Source: UBA7803 sp040219135
Lineage (GTDB): Bacteria > Pseudomonadota > Gammaproteobacteria > Pseudomonadales > Azotimanducaceae
Assembly (NCBI GenBank): GCA_040219135.1
Contig: JAVJTA010000002.1
Coordinates: 186,001-250,000 of the forward strand
Length of the DNA stretch: 64,000 nt
Direction of reading: 5' to 3'
Below the pieces are notes generated by a model. That model had not been told where the DNA came from, searched no databases, and saw only the letters and a program-made list of their open reading frames with translations. Each line of letters begins with the position of its first letter. Within the stretch, counting starts at the first letter, position 1. Below are positions 43,172 through 51,795 of the stretch, piece by piece. The translations under genes and the position numbers were made by a program.

Positions 43172-44434
43172 ATGACGTACATCATCGACCGCCGGCTGAA
43201 TTCCAAGAACAAGAGTGCCGTCAACCGGCAGCGGTTTCTCGAGCGCTACCGCAGCCACATCAAGCGTGCCGTGTCCGACGCGGTGGACAAGCGCAGCATC
43301 ACCGACATGGATCGCGGTGAGGAAGTCACGATCCCCGCCCGGGACATCTCCGAACCGGTGTTCCAGCACGGTTCCGGCGGTCGTCGCAGCGGTGTGCATC
43401 CGGGCAACCGGGAGTTCATCGCCGGCGACCGGATACCGCGGCCGGGCGGCGCCGGCGGTGGTGGCGGCGGCGAAGCCTCCAACTCGGGCGAGGGCGTGGA
43501 CGACTTCGTGTTTCAGATCAGCCGCGAGGAGTTCCTCGACTATCTGTTCGACGACCTGGCGCTGCCGAACCTGACCAAGCGTCACCTCAAGGGCGATGCC
43601 AGCTTCAAGTACGAACGCGCCGGATTCGCCACCGACGGCGTGCCGGCGAAGCTCTCCGTGTTCCGCACCCTGCAGCAGGCCAAGGCGCGCCGGATCGCAC
43701 TCGGCGGCGTGTCCCGCCGGCGCGTGCGGGAGCTGGAGGAAGGCATCGCCGAGGCGGCCGGAAAGGGCGACGAGGTCACCGGCATGCGCCTGCGGACCGA
43801 GCTTGCGCGGCTGAAGCGGCGCGACAAGCGGATTCCGTTCCTCGACTCCACGGATCTGCGCTACAACCTGCATCTGAAGAAGCCGGTACCGACGTCCCAG
43901 GCGGTGATGTTCTGTCTGATGGACGTGTCCGGTTCGATGGATCAGGCGACCAAGGACATCGCCAAGCGCTTCTATCTGCTGCTGTACATGTTTCTGAAGC
44001 GCCACTACGAACGCACCGAGGTGGTGTTCATCCGCCACCACACCACGGCCCGGGAAGTGGACGAGCATGACTTCTTCTACTCGCGCGAGACCGGCGGCAC
44101 GGTGGTGTCGAGCGCGCTCAAGCTGATGAAGGAGATCGTCGACAAGCGTTACGCGCCCGACGCCTGGAACATCTACGCCGCGCAGGCTTCGGACGGCGAC
44201 AACTGGAACGACGATTCGCCTCTGTGCGGCAAGTTCCTCGCCGAAACCCTGCTGCCGCTGGTGCAGCACTACGCCTACATCGAAATCACCCAGCGCAGCC
44301 ATCAGGCGCTGTGGCGCGAGTACGAGCAACTCGCTCAGGCGCATCCGGAGAGCTTCGCCATGCGTCACATCATGCAGCCCGGCGACATCTTTCCGGTGTT
44401 TCACGACCTGTTCCACAAGCGGGAGGCGGCATGA
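43172..44434 (+). CDS. yeaH: YeaH/YhbH family protein (DUF444)
   Basis: 420 residues. N-terminal basic region (YIIDRRLNSKNKSAVNRQRFLERYR), a glycine-rich stretch (RPGGAGGGGGGEAS), then a von Willebrand A-like fold with a metal-site motif MDVSGSMDQATKD. The family is always found with PrkA and SpoVR, and a role in the same stress response is presumed. It overlaps spoVR by 4 nt (ATGA). Confidence 0.92.
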   Translation: MTYIIDRRLNSKNKSAVNRQRFLERYRSHIKRAVSDAVDKRSITDMDRGEEVTIPARDISEPVFQHGSGGRRSGVHPGNREFIAGDRIPRPGGAGGGGGGEASNSGEGVDDFVFQISREEFLDYLFDDLALPNLTKRHLKGDASFKYERAGFATDGVPAKLSVFRTLQQAKARRIALGGVSRRRVRELEEGIAEAAGKGDEVTGMRLRTELARLKRRDKRIPFLDSTDLRYNLHLKKPVPTSQAVMFCLMDVSGSMDQATKDIAKRFYLLLYMFLKRHYERTEVVFIRHHTTAREVDEHDFFYSRETGGTVVSSALKLMKEIVDKRYAPDAWNIYAAQASDGDNWNDDSPLCGKFLAETLLPLVQHYAYIEITQRSHQALWREYEQLAQAHPESFAMRHIMQPGDIFPVFHDLFHKREAA

Positions 44435-45966
44435 GCGAGGCGGTCGCCAGCCGGTTCCGCCGCGAGCCGATCTCCATCGGCAGCGACTGGACCTTCGAGC
44501 TGATCCGGGAACTCGACCGGGAGATCGGCACTCTGGCCGCCGAGTACGGTCTGGACACGTACCCGAACCAGATCGAGATCATCCGCTCCGACCAGATGAT
44601 GGACGCCTACGCCTCGGTGGGCATGCCGATCAGCTATCACCACTGGTCGTACGGCAAGCAGTTCGTGACCGTGGAGAGCCAGTACCAGCACGGCATGATG
44701 GGGCTCGCCTACGAGATCGTGATCAACTCGAACCCGTGCATTGCCTACCTGATGGAGGAAAACACCTTCACCATGCAGGCGCTGGTGATTGCCCACGCCT
44801 GCTATGGGCACAACTCGTTCTTCAAGGGCAACTACCTGTTCCGAACCTGGACCGATGCCGGCTCCATCATCGACTACCTGGTGTTCGCCCGGAACTACAT
44901 CGCCGAGTGCGAGCAGCGCCACGGCGTGCGCGAGGTGGAGGCGCTGCTCGACGCCTGCCATGCGCTGATGAACTACGGCGTCGACCGCTACAAGCGGCCG
45001 CGGCCGATCTCCGCCGAGGAGGAGCAGCGGCGCCAGCGTGAACGCGCGGAGTGGGTGCAGCGCAATCTCAACGACCTGTGGCGAACCCTGCCGGAGTCGC
45101 AGAACAAGCGGCGCAGCGACGACGAGCGCGTGTTCCCCACCGAGCCGCAGGAGAACATGCTGTACTTCATCGAAAAGCATGCCCCCCTGCTCGAGCCGTG
45201 GCAGCGCGAGATTGTCCGCATCGTGCGCAAGATGGCACAGTACTTCTACCCGCAGCGCCAGACCCAGGTGATGAACGAGGGCTGGGCGACGTTCTGGCAC
45301 TACACCCTCATGAACCGGCTCTACGACGAAGGGCTGATCACCGAGGGCGCAATCATGGAATTCCTGTCGAGCCACACCGCGGTGGTGTTCCAGCCGCCCT
45401 TCGACCACCCCGGATATCGGGGCATCAACCCCTATGCGCTCGGCTTCGCGATCTTTTCCGACCTGCGCAGGATCTGCGAGGACCCTACCGCCGAAGACCG
45501 CGAGTGGTTCCCCGACATCGCCGGCGGCAACTGGCTCGCGGTGGTGCACGACGCCATGCGCAACTACAAGGACGAGAGCTTCATCCTGCAGTTCCTGTCG
45601 CCCAAGGTGATGCGCGATCTGCGTCTGTTCGGCATCGTCGACGACGAGGCCGACGATGCCATCGAGGTCAACGCCATTCATGACTACGACGGCTACCGCC
45701 GCGTCCGCGAGCAGCTTGCCAGCCAGTACAACCTCGGCGATCGGGAACCGAACATCCAGATCACCCGGGTGGACCTGCGCGGTGACCGGAGCCTGACGCT
45801 GCGCCACGTGCAGCACCAGCGGCGCCCGCTCGCGGACACGACGGACGAGGTGCTCAAGCACCTGCACCGGCTGTGGGGATTTCCGGTGCGGGTGGAAAGC
45901 GTTCACGACGACGAGGTGGTCGCGCGCAACGTCTGCCCGCCGGATTCCGCGGCTGCCGCCGATTGA
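44431..45966 (+). CDS. SpoVR family protein
   Basis: 511 residues from the ATG at 44431, with GGGAGG upstream and overlapping the yeaH stop. Conserved blocks: SYHHWSYGKQF, IAHACYGHNSFFKGN, MNEGWATFWHYTLMNRLYDEG and GGNWLAVVHDAMRNYKDESFI. Named after a Bacillus spore cortex gene, but in non-sporulating Proteobacteria (E. coli YcgB) it belongs to the YeaG/YeaH stress group. The histidine/glutamate pattern suggests a metal site; activity unknown. Confidence 0.93.
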   Translation: MSEAVASRFRREPISIGSDWTFELIRELDREIGTLAAEYGLDTYPNQIEIIRSDQMMDAYASVGMPISYHHWSYGKQFVTVESQYQHGMMGLAYEIVINSNPCIAYLMEENTFTMQALVIAHACYGHNSFFKGNYLFRTWTDAGSIIDYLVFARNYIAECEQRHGVREVEALLDACHALMNYGVDRYKRPRPISAEEEQRRQRERAEWVQRNLNDLWRTLPESQNKRRSDDERVFPTEPQENMLYFIEKHAPLLEPWQREIVRIVRKMAQYFYPQRQTQVMNEGWATFWHYTLMNRLYDEGLITEGAIMEFLSSHTAVVFQPPFDHPGYRGINPYALGFAIFSDLRRICEDPTAEDREWFPDIAGGNWLAVVHDAMRNYKDESFILQFLSPKVMRDLRLFGIVDDEADDAIEVNAIHDYDGYRRVREQLASQYNLGDREPNIQITRVDLRGDRSLTLRHVQHQRRPLADTTDEVLKHLHRLWGFPVRVESVHDDEVVARNVCPPDSAAAAD

Positions 45967-45995
45967 GGAACCGCCGCGGGCGCCCGGGGTGCCGC

Positions 45996-47141
45996 TCAGT
46001 CCATCGCCAGCAGCGGAAAGTCCACGTCCACGCCCCAGTACGCCTGCGCTACGGTCGCGAAGCGACCCTCCGCGCCGAAAGCGTGCTGGGCGATCACTTC
46101 GGTATCGCGCAGCGCCCGCTCGATCGGATTGCCCTCGTGAATTGCGCTGGTGCCCACCGCCCGGGCCACCAGCCGCGTGGCGTCGGCGCAAGTCTGCAGC
46201 ACGTGCGCGCAGGTGAGGAACAGGTCGGCCTTGTCCGTCAGCGAGAACGTGTCCCCGGCAACGGCCCGCTCGAACGCCTGCTCCAGGGTCCGCTGGTACA
46301 GGGCCTGGGCTGCCCGATAGGCGCCGAGGGCGCGGCCGTAGTTCACCTGAGCCAGCGGCCGGTGCTTCAGCGTGGTGCTGCTCGCGAAGGGGGTTCGGGT
46401 GGCCGCGATGTCCCGGACGCTGTCCAGGGCTGCGGCCAGCAGGCCGAGGCTGACCGGCGCGAACGTGGTGGTGAGAATGCCCTCCGGCATACGGTACAGA
46501 GGACCGTCGAAGTAGCGGTTGTTCGCGGTGGCGGTGGCGAACTCGATGACGCGGCGGGTGGGCACGAACACCTCGTCCGCGCGGATCGTATTGCTCGCGG
46601 TGCCGCGCATGCCCAGGGTGTGCCAGTCGTCGTCGATGCCGAGCACCTCGGCCGGATGGAACATCAGCAGGAAACGCTCGTCGATCAGCGCCGTGTGGCC
46701 GATCCAGTCGGCGTGCTTGCAGCCGCTGGCGAAAGGCGTGCTCCCGCTGACGACGAATCCGCCATCCACGACCCGTCCCCCCAGCGGTCGATTGAAGGTC
46801 TCGCAGACGATGACGTCGTCGTCGGCAAACACCTCCTCGACGAAGTCCGTGTCGGCCAGGCGCAGGTCGAAGGTGGTGTTGGCGGCGCCCATCATCAGCC
46901 AGGCTGCGGCGCTGTCGGCGCGGGCGACTTCCGCGGCGATGGCGCCGTAGTCCGCCGGCGCCAGCTCGTAGCCGCCCAGGCTGCGCGGCCGCCACAGCTT
47001 CAGCAATCCGCTGGCCTTCAACGCATCGACGCTGGCTGGCGCCAGCGCGCCGTCGCGTTCCCCGAGTGGGGAGTTGGCGAGCAGGTCGTCGGCGATGGCC
47101 CGGGCGGCGGCGACGCCGTCGAAGGTTCCGTGCTGGCTCAT
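45996..47141 (-). CDS. Acyl-CoA dehydrogenase-like flavoprotein / group D monooxygenase type
   Basis: 381 residues with GGAGC before the ATG. The three-domain acyl-CoA dehydrogenase fold is visible: helical N-terminus (LKLWRPRSLGGYELAP), central beta domain (VVSGSTPFASGCKHADW, LGMRGTASNTIRADEVFVP) and a C-terminal helical bundle (HRPLAQVNYGRALGAYRAAQAL). The catalytic glutamate of true dehydrogenases is not evident, and the sequence looks more like the flavin-dependent hydroxylase branch (HsaA, DszC, HpaB-like). It would need a flavin reductase, and none is adjacent. It is monocistronic and convergent to spoVR. Confidence 0.7.
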   Translation of the reverse strand: MSQHGTFDGVAAARAIADDLLANSPLGERDGALAPASVDALKASGLLKLWRPRSLGGYELAPADYGAIAAEVARADSAAAWLMMGAANTTFDLRLADTDFVEEVFADDDVIVCETFNRPLGGRVVDGGFVVSGSTPFASGCKHADWIGHTALIDERFLLMFHPAEVLGIDDDWHTLGMRGTASNTIRADEVFVPTRRVIEFATATANNRYFDGPLYRMPEGILTTTFAPVSLGLLAAALDSVRDIAATRTPFASSTTLKHRPLAQVNYGRALGAYRAAQALYQRTLEQAFERAVAGDTFSLTDKADLFLTCAHVLQTCADATRLVARAVGTSAIHEGNPIERALRDTEVIAQHAFGAEGRFATVAQAYWGVDVDFPLLAMD

Positions 47142-47233
47142 GGTCTGCTCCTGCGGCTTCGGAACGGTTGCAAGTCTTGCACGCTGCGCTGCTGCCGGCC
47201 AATGCCGGCCGCTGCCGGATCATGGCCGGAAGC

Positions 47234-47280
47234 GCATCCAGGTCCGCATCCAGGTCCGCATCCAGGTCGCATTCAGGTCG
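47234..47280 (+). repeat. 12-bp tandem repeat upstream of cca
   Basis: GCATCCAGGTCC occurs at 47234-47245 and 47246-47257, then two variant units follow to 47280. It lies in the 193-nt divergent gap between the flavoprotein gene and cca (47142-47334), which also carries a TGCCGGCC-rich stretch. No clear promoter hexamers were found there. Confidence 0.8.
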
Positions 47281-47334
47281 GAGTGCGAACGCGGCGTGAG
47301 CCGAAGCCGCAGAATCGGTGGTAACGTTCCGGGC

Positions 47335-48402
47335 ATGGACGTGTATCTGGTAGGAGGCGCGGTGCGTGACGCGCTGCTCGGCCGCCCGGTCAAGGAGCGT
47401 GACTGGGTGGTGGTCGGCAGCACGCCGGAGGAAATGACGCGTCTCGGCTATCGCCAGGTCGGCCGCGACTTTCCGGTGTTCCTGCATCCGGAAACCGGCG
47501 AGGAGTACGCGCTCGCGCGCACCGAGCGCAAGACCGGGCCCGGGCATACCGGTTTCGTCTGTCACGCCGGGCCCGAGGTGACGCTGGAAGACGATCTGCT
47601 GCGACGCGACCTCACCGTGAACGCCATCGCCGAGAATCCCGACGGCGTGCTGGTGGATCCGGTCCATGGCCAGGTGGATCTGCGCGACCGGTTGCTGCGC
47701 CACGTCTCCGATGCGTTCGTCGAAGACCCGCTGCGGGTCTTTCGCGTGGCCCGCTTCGCCGCCCAGCTGCCCGGGTTCGAGGTGGCGCCGGAGACCCGGG
47801 ACCTGATGACCCGCATGGCGCGCAACGGCGAACTCGAGGAGCTGGCTGCGGAACGCGTCTGGCAGGAATTCAGCAAGGCCCTGGGCGGTCAGGCGCCGGA
47901 ACGGTTCTTCGAGGTGCTGGAGCGCACCAAGTCGATGCGACCCTGGTTCGTCGAGCTGGAGCGCCTCGACGTGGACTTTCCCCGGGCGCTCGCCGATCCG
48001 GAGACGCGCTTCGGTGCATTGGCCTGGCGCCTGGCCGACGCTGCGGCGGTGCGCAGTCTCTGCACGCGGCTGAAGGCGCCGAACCGGTTCATCCAGCTCG
48101 GCGAGCAGGTCGCCGGATTCGGCCGGATCCTGGCCGACTGGCGCGAGGCCGATGCGGCCGCGCTGCTCGAAGCGCTCACCGCCATCGGCGCGCTGGCCCC
48201 GCAGCGCGACCCGGGGCCCGTGTTCGCGATCGTCGAGGCCTGCAGCGGATGCGCGCTCGCCGGATTGCGATCCCTGGCGGAGGAGCTCGCTGGGGTGGAT
48301 TCCGCCCGCTTCCGCGGCCGCGGCGTCACCGGCAAGGCCCTGGGCGAAGCCATTCGCGCGGCCCGCCAGGCGCTCGTCGCTACCGCGCAGATGGGTGGCT
48401 GA
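47335..48402 (+). CDS. cca: CCA tRNA nucleotidyltransferase
   Basis: 355 residues from the ATG at 47335. Class II nucleotidyltransferase: VYLVGGAVRDALLGRPVKERDWVVVG with the catalytic DxD region, RRDLTVNAIAEN, DPLRVFRVARFAAQL, and the ERVWQEFSKAL recognition helix. It adds CCA to tRNA 3' ends. E. coli Cca is about 412 residues with an HD phosphohydrolase domain; this one is shorter and no HD motif is visible, so repair-related side activities are probably lacking. Confidence 0.92.
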   Translation: MDVYLVGGAVRDALLGRPVKERDWVVVGSTPEEMTRLGYRQVGRDFPVFLHPETGEEYALARTERKTGPGHTGFVCHAGPEVTLEDDLLRRDLTVNAIAENPDGVLVDPVHGQVDLRDRLLRHVSDAFVEDPLRVFRVARFAAQLPGFEVAPETRDLMTRMARNGELEELAAERVWQEFSKALGGQAPERFFEVLERTKSMRPWFVELERLDVDFPRALADPETRFGALAWRLADAAAVRSLCTRLKAPNRFIQLGEQVAGFGRILADWREADAAALLEALTAIGALAPQRDPGPVFAIVEACSGCALAGLRSLAEELAGVDSARFRGRGVTGKALGEAIRAARQALVATAQMGG

Positions 48403-48421
48403 TGGCAAGAGCTGCGTCCTG

Positions 48422-51400
48422 ATGTTTCCGCGATTCTCCCTGCGCCACATCCGCGACGCGTTTCCGGCCCGGGAGTTCGAGCGCGGCCGCCGCTATTTCG
48501 AGGAAGGCCGGGTCAGTGCCTTCGACGTCGTCGACAGCCACGAAGACAGTGTCTCGGTGGCGGGTCAGGTCCGCGGCAGCGGCGGACGCACGTATTCCCA
48601 GGAGATCGACATCGAGTGGGAGAATCCGGACACCCTGGATCTGTTCAGCTCCTGCACCTGCCCGGTGGGTTTCGACTGCAGGCACGTGGTTGCCGTGTGT
48701 CTGATGGCGCGGCGCTTTCTCGCCGACGGCGGCGGCGCCGAGGATGCCACGGCCGCCGACGACCGGCTGCGCCGCTGGCTGGCGCGGATTGCCGATGCGG
48801 GCCCCGGCGCCCGTTCCGCGGTGCCGGAGCGGCTGATCTACGTGCTCCTGCCGCGCGCCGATGGCGCCGGTCTCGGCATCGAGCTGCGCGTGGTCCGGCC
48901 GCGCAAGAGCGACGGCAGCCTCGGCAAGGGGCGGGTGGTTCGCCTCGATACCCTGATCCACCGCAGCGATCCCCCCGGCTATCTGACCGCGGCGGATGAC
49001 GAGGTTCTGCGGCTGCTGGCGTCCCTGTGCCCCGAGGCATGGAATTTCACCCCCGATCTGCGCGGGCGGCTGGGGCACCTTGCCGTCGAGCGCCTGGTTG
49101 CGACCGGACGCTGCGTCCTCGAGCGCATCGACGGCCCGGCCCTCAGCTGGGCCGGGCCGCGACGGCTGGACCTGGCGTGGCATGAAACCGGTGACGGGCG
49201 TCTGCGCCTGGACGTGACCACGGAGCCGGCAGCATTGGTACTGATCACCGAGCCGGCGCTGTTCGTCGACCTGGATCAGGCCCTGGTGGGAGAGGTCGAC
49301 TGCGCGGGCTTCACGACGGAGCAGCTTTACGAGCTGAAGTCGGCGCCGACGCTGCTCGCCGGCGACGCGCCCGGCCTCGCGCGTCTGCTCGCCAACGAGT
49401 TTCCCGAACTTCCGGTTCCGGTTCCGGCAGGGGCGGTGGCCGAGCGCAGCGAACGCCACGACCTGGTGCCGGGTCTGGTGCTCGCCGGCGAAGCGGAGGA
49501 AGACGCGGTTGCCCACGAACTGCGGCTTCACTTCGGCTACGGCGGGCACACCGTCCCGGCGCTGCCCAGCGCGCCCCAGAGCCTGGTGGAAACCGGGTCC
49601 GGCGCGTTGCGCCTGCATCGTGATCTGGAGGCGGAGGCTGCGGCCCTCGAGCGCCTTACCCGGGCCGGATTCCGGGTCGCCCGGCCGCGTCGGCTCCCGG
49701 CGCAAGCGCTGCACCTGGTGAGCGACGCCGGCACGCCGATCGAGGCGGCCAGTCTCTGGTCGCGACTGCTCGGTGAGGTGCTGCCGGAACTGCGCCGCGA
49801 TGGCTGGCGGGTGGACACGGACCCCGGTTTCCGCCTGAGCTTCCAGCCCGGTGACTGGGCCGGCTCGGTGGAGCCGGCCGGCGCATCGGAGGCGGCCGGA
49901 TCCTTCGATCCGGTCGGACCTTTCGGTCCGGGCGAAGCAGGCGCCAGTGGCTGGTTCTCGCTGCGCTTCGATCTCGAGGTAGACGGCGCGCGAGTGCCGC
50001 TGCTGCCGCTGCTGACGCCCTTGCTGGCCCGGGGCTTCGACCGGCCGCTACCGGCTCGGGTGAGCCTGCCGCTGGCCGCGAAGGCGGACGGCAGTTCCCG
50101 CGACCACCGCTACGTGGACCTTCCCGGCGAGCGACTGCGACCGTTCCTCGAGACGCTGAGGGATCTCTACGACCGGCTCCCGGAACAGGCGGACGCGCTG
50201 TTGCTGTCGCGCTTCGACGCTGCCGCCGTGGCCCGGCTGGAGGCGGCCGGCACGCCGGTCGCAGCGCCCCGGGCGTTCACCGATCTGGCCGCGCGCCTGG
50301 CGGACTTCGACGGCATCGAGCGGGTGGCGGTGCCGGCCGGGCTGTCGGCCGAACTGCGTGGCTACCAGCGCCAGGGCCTCGATTGGCTGCAGTTCCTGCG
50401 TGCCTATGAACTCGGCGGCATCCTCGCGGACGACATGGGTCTCGGCAAGACCCTGCAGGCCCTGGCGCACCTGCTGGTGGAGAAGAACGCCGGGCGCCTG
50501 GACCGTCCGGCGCTGATCGTCGCGCCCACCAGCCTGATGAGCAACTGGCGCCGCGAGGCCGCTCGATTCACGCCGTCCCTGTCGGTTCTGGTGCTGCAGG
50601 GTCCCGGCCGTGAGGCGGACTTCGCCCGAATCGACGAGCACGATCTGGTGCTTACGACCTATCCGCTGCTGCCGCGGGATCAGCACGTGCTGAAGGCGCA
50701 CGCCTACCACGCGCTGATTCTGGACGAGGCACAGACGGTGAAGAACCCGCGCGCCAAAGCGGCCGCCGTGGTGCGCGCCCTGGACGCGCGCCACCGCCTC
50801 TGTCTCACCGGGACGCCGATGGAGAACCACCTCGGCGAGCTCTGGACCCAGTTCGACTTTCTGCTGCCCGGCTTTCTCGGCGACGAGGAGTCGTTCCGCC
50901 AGAACTGGCGCAAACCCATCGAGGAAGATGCCGACCCGGCGGTGCGCGATGCGCTGGCGCGACGCCTGGCGCCATTCCTGCTGCGCCGGCGCAAACAGGA
51001 CGTGCTCGACGACCTGCCGCCGAAGACCGAGATTCTGCGCACGGTGGCGCTGAACGAGAAGCAGGCGGCACTCTACGAGAGCGTGCGTCTCGCCATGGAA
51101 GACCGGGTGCGCGAAGCCATCGCCGCCCAGGGCCTGGCGAAGAGCCACATCACCATGCTCGACGCGCTGCTCAAGCTGCGTCAGATCTGCTGCGATCCCC
51201 GGCTGCTGAAGCTGGACGCGGCGCGCGAGGTCAGGAGTTCGGCAAAGCTCGAGCTGCTGATGCAGATGCTGCCGGAGCTGCTGGAGGAGGGCCGGCGGGT
51301 GCTGGTGTTCTCCCAGTTCACCAGCATGCTGTCTCTGATCGAGGCGGAACTCGATCGGCTCGCCATCGGCTACAGCATCCTCACCGGCCAGACCCGCGAT

Positions 51401-51745
51401 CGCGACCGGGCGCTGGAGACGTTCCGCAGCGGCGCGGTGGATCTGCTGCTGGTGAGTCTCAAGGCCGGCGGCGTGGGTCTGAACCTCACCGAGGCGGACA
51501 CGGTGATTCTGTACGATCCGTGGTGGAATCCGGCGGTGGAGGATCAGGCGACCGACCGTGCTCATCGCATCGGCCAGACGCGAGCCGTGTTCGTCTACAA
51601 GCTGGTCTGCGAAGCCACGGTGGAGGAGCGGATCCTGGCGCTCCAGGCGCGCAAGCGGTCGCTGGCCGATGGCGTATACGACGCCGACGCCGGGGAGGCC
51701 TGGACAGCGGATGCCGAGGCCCTGCGCGCCCTGCTCGCTCCCTGA
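48422..51745 (+). CDS. SNF2-family helicase with N-terminal SWIM zinc finger
   Basis: 1107 residues from the ATG at 48422. A SWIM finger (C78xC80, C86xH88 in SSCTCPVGFDCRHVV) opens the protein; a long variable region follows, with low-complexity Gly/Ala/Pro around residue 490. The SNF2 motor fills the last ~450 residues: ADDMGLGKTLQALAHL, LILDEAQTVKN, LTGTPMENHLGELW, VLVFSQFTSMLSLI, SLKAGGVGLNLTEADTV and DRAHRIGQTR. Bacterial proteins of this type are probable DNA translocases; some stand in defence islands, but the neighbours here are ordinary. The stop lies in a 15-bp tandem repeat. Confidence 0.88.
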   Translation: MFPRFSLRHIRDAFPAREFERGRRYFEEGRVSAFDVVDSHEDSVSVAGQVRGSGGRTYSQEIDIEWENPDTLDLFSSCTCPVGFDCRHVVAVCLMARRFLADGGGAEDATAADDRLRRWLARIADAGPGARSAVPERLIYVLLPRADGAGLGIELRVVRPRKSDGSLGKGRVVRLDTLIHRSDPPGYLTAADDEVLRLLASLCPEAWNFTPDLRGRLGHLAVERLVATGRCVLERIDGPALSWAGPRRLDLAWHETGDGRLRLDVTTEPAALVLITEPALFVDLDQALVGEVDCAGFTTEQLYELKSAPTLLAGDAPGLARLLANEFPELPVPVPAGAVAERSERHDLVPGLVLAGEAEEDAVAHELRLHFGYGGHTVPALPSAPQSLVETGSGALRLHRDLEAEAAALERLTRAGFRVARPRRLPAQALHLVSDAGTPIEAASLWSRLLGEVLPELRRDGWRVDTDPGFRLSFQPGDWAGSVEPAGASEAAGSFDPVGPFGPGEAGASGWFSLRFDLEVDGARVPLLPLLTPLLARGFDRPLPARVSLPLAAKADGSSRDHRYVDLPGERLRPFLETLRDLYDRLPEQADALLLSRFDAAAVARLEAAGTPVAAPRAFTDLAARLADFDGIERVAVPAGLSAELRGYQRQGLDWLQFLRAYELGGILADDMGLGKTLQALAHLLVEKNAGRLDRPALIVAPTSLMSNWRREAARFTPSLSVLVLQGPGREADFARIDEHDLVLTTYPLLPRDQHVLKAHAYHALILDEAQTVKNPRAKAAAVVRALDARHRLCLTGTPMENHLGELWTQFDFLLPGFLGDEESFRQNWRKPIEEDADPAVRDALARRLAPFLLRRRKQDVLDDLPPKTEILRTVALNEKQAALYESVRLAMEDRVREAIAAQGLAKSHITMLDALLKLRQICCDPRLLKLDAAREVRSSAKLELLMQMLPELLEEGRRVLVFSQFTSMLSLIEAELDRLAIGYSILTGQTRDRDRALETFRSGAVDLLLVSLKAGGVGLNLTEADTVILYDPWWNPAVEDQATDRAHRIGQTRAVFVYKLVCEATVEERILALQARKRSLADGVYDADAGEAWTADAEALRALLAP

Positions 51746-51795
51746 ATCATCGCTCCCTGAATCATCGCTCCCTGAGTCATCGCTCCCTGAATCAG
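51736..51795. repeat. Four 15-bp units joining two convergent stop codons
   Basis: CGCTCCCTGAATCAT is repeated at 51736, 51751, 51766 (one base changed) and 51781 (last base changed). Each unit contains TGAATCA or TGAGTCA, so it carries a stop codon on both strands: unit 1 ends the SNF2 gene and unit 4 ends the amidase gene. The junction seems to have been duplicated as a block. Confidence 0.9.

Noticed and set aside
44401..48450. A 1349-codon open frame on the minus strand across spoVR, the flavoprotein gene and cca
   Set aside because: It runs antisense or out of frame to three well-recognised genes and has no domain signatures.
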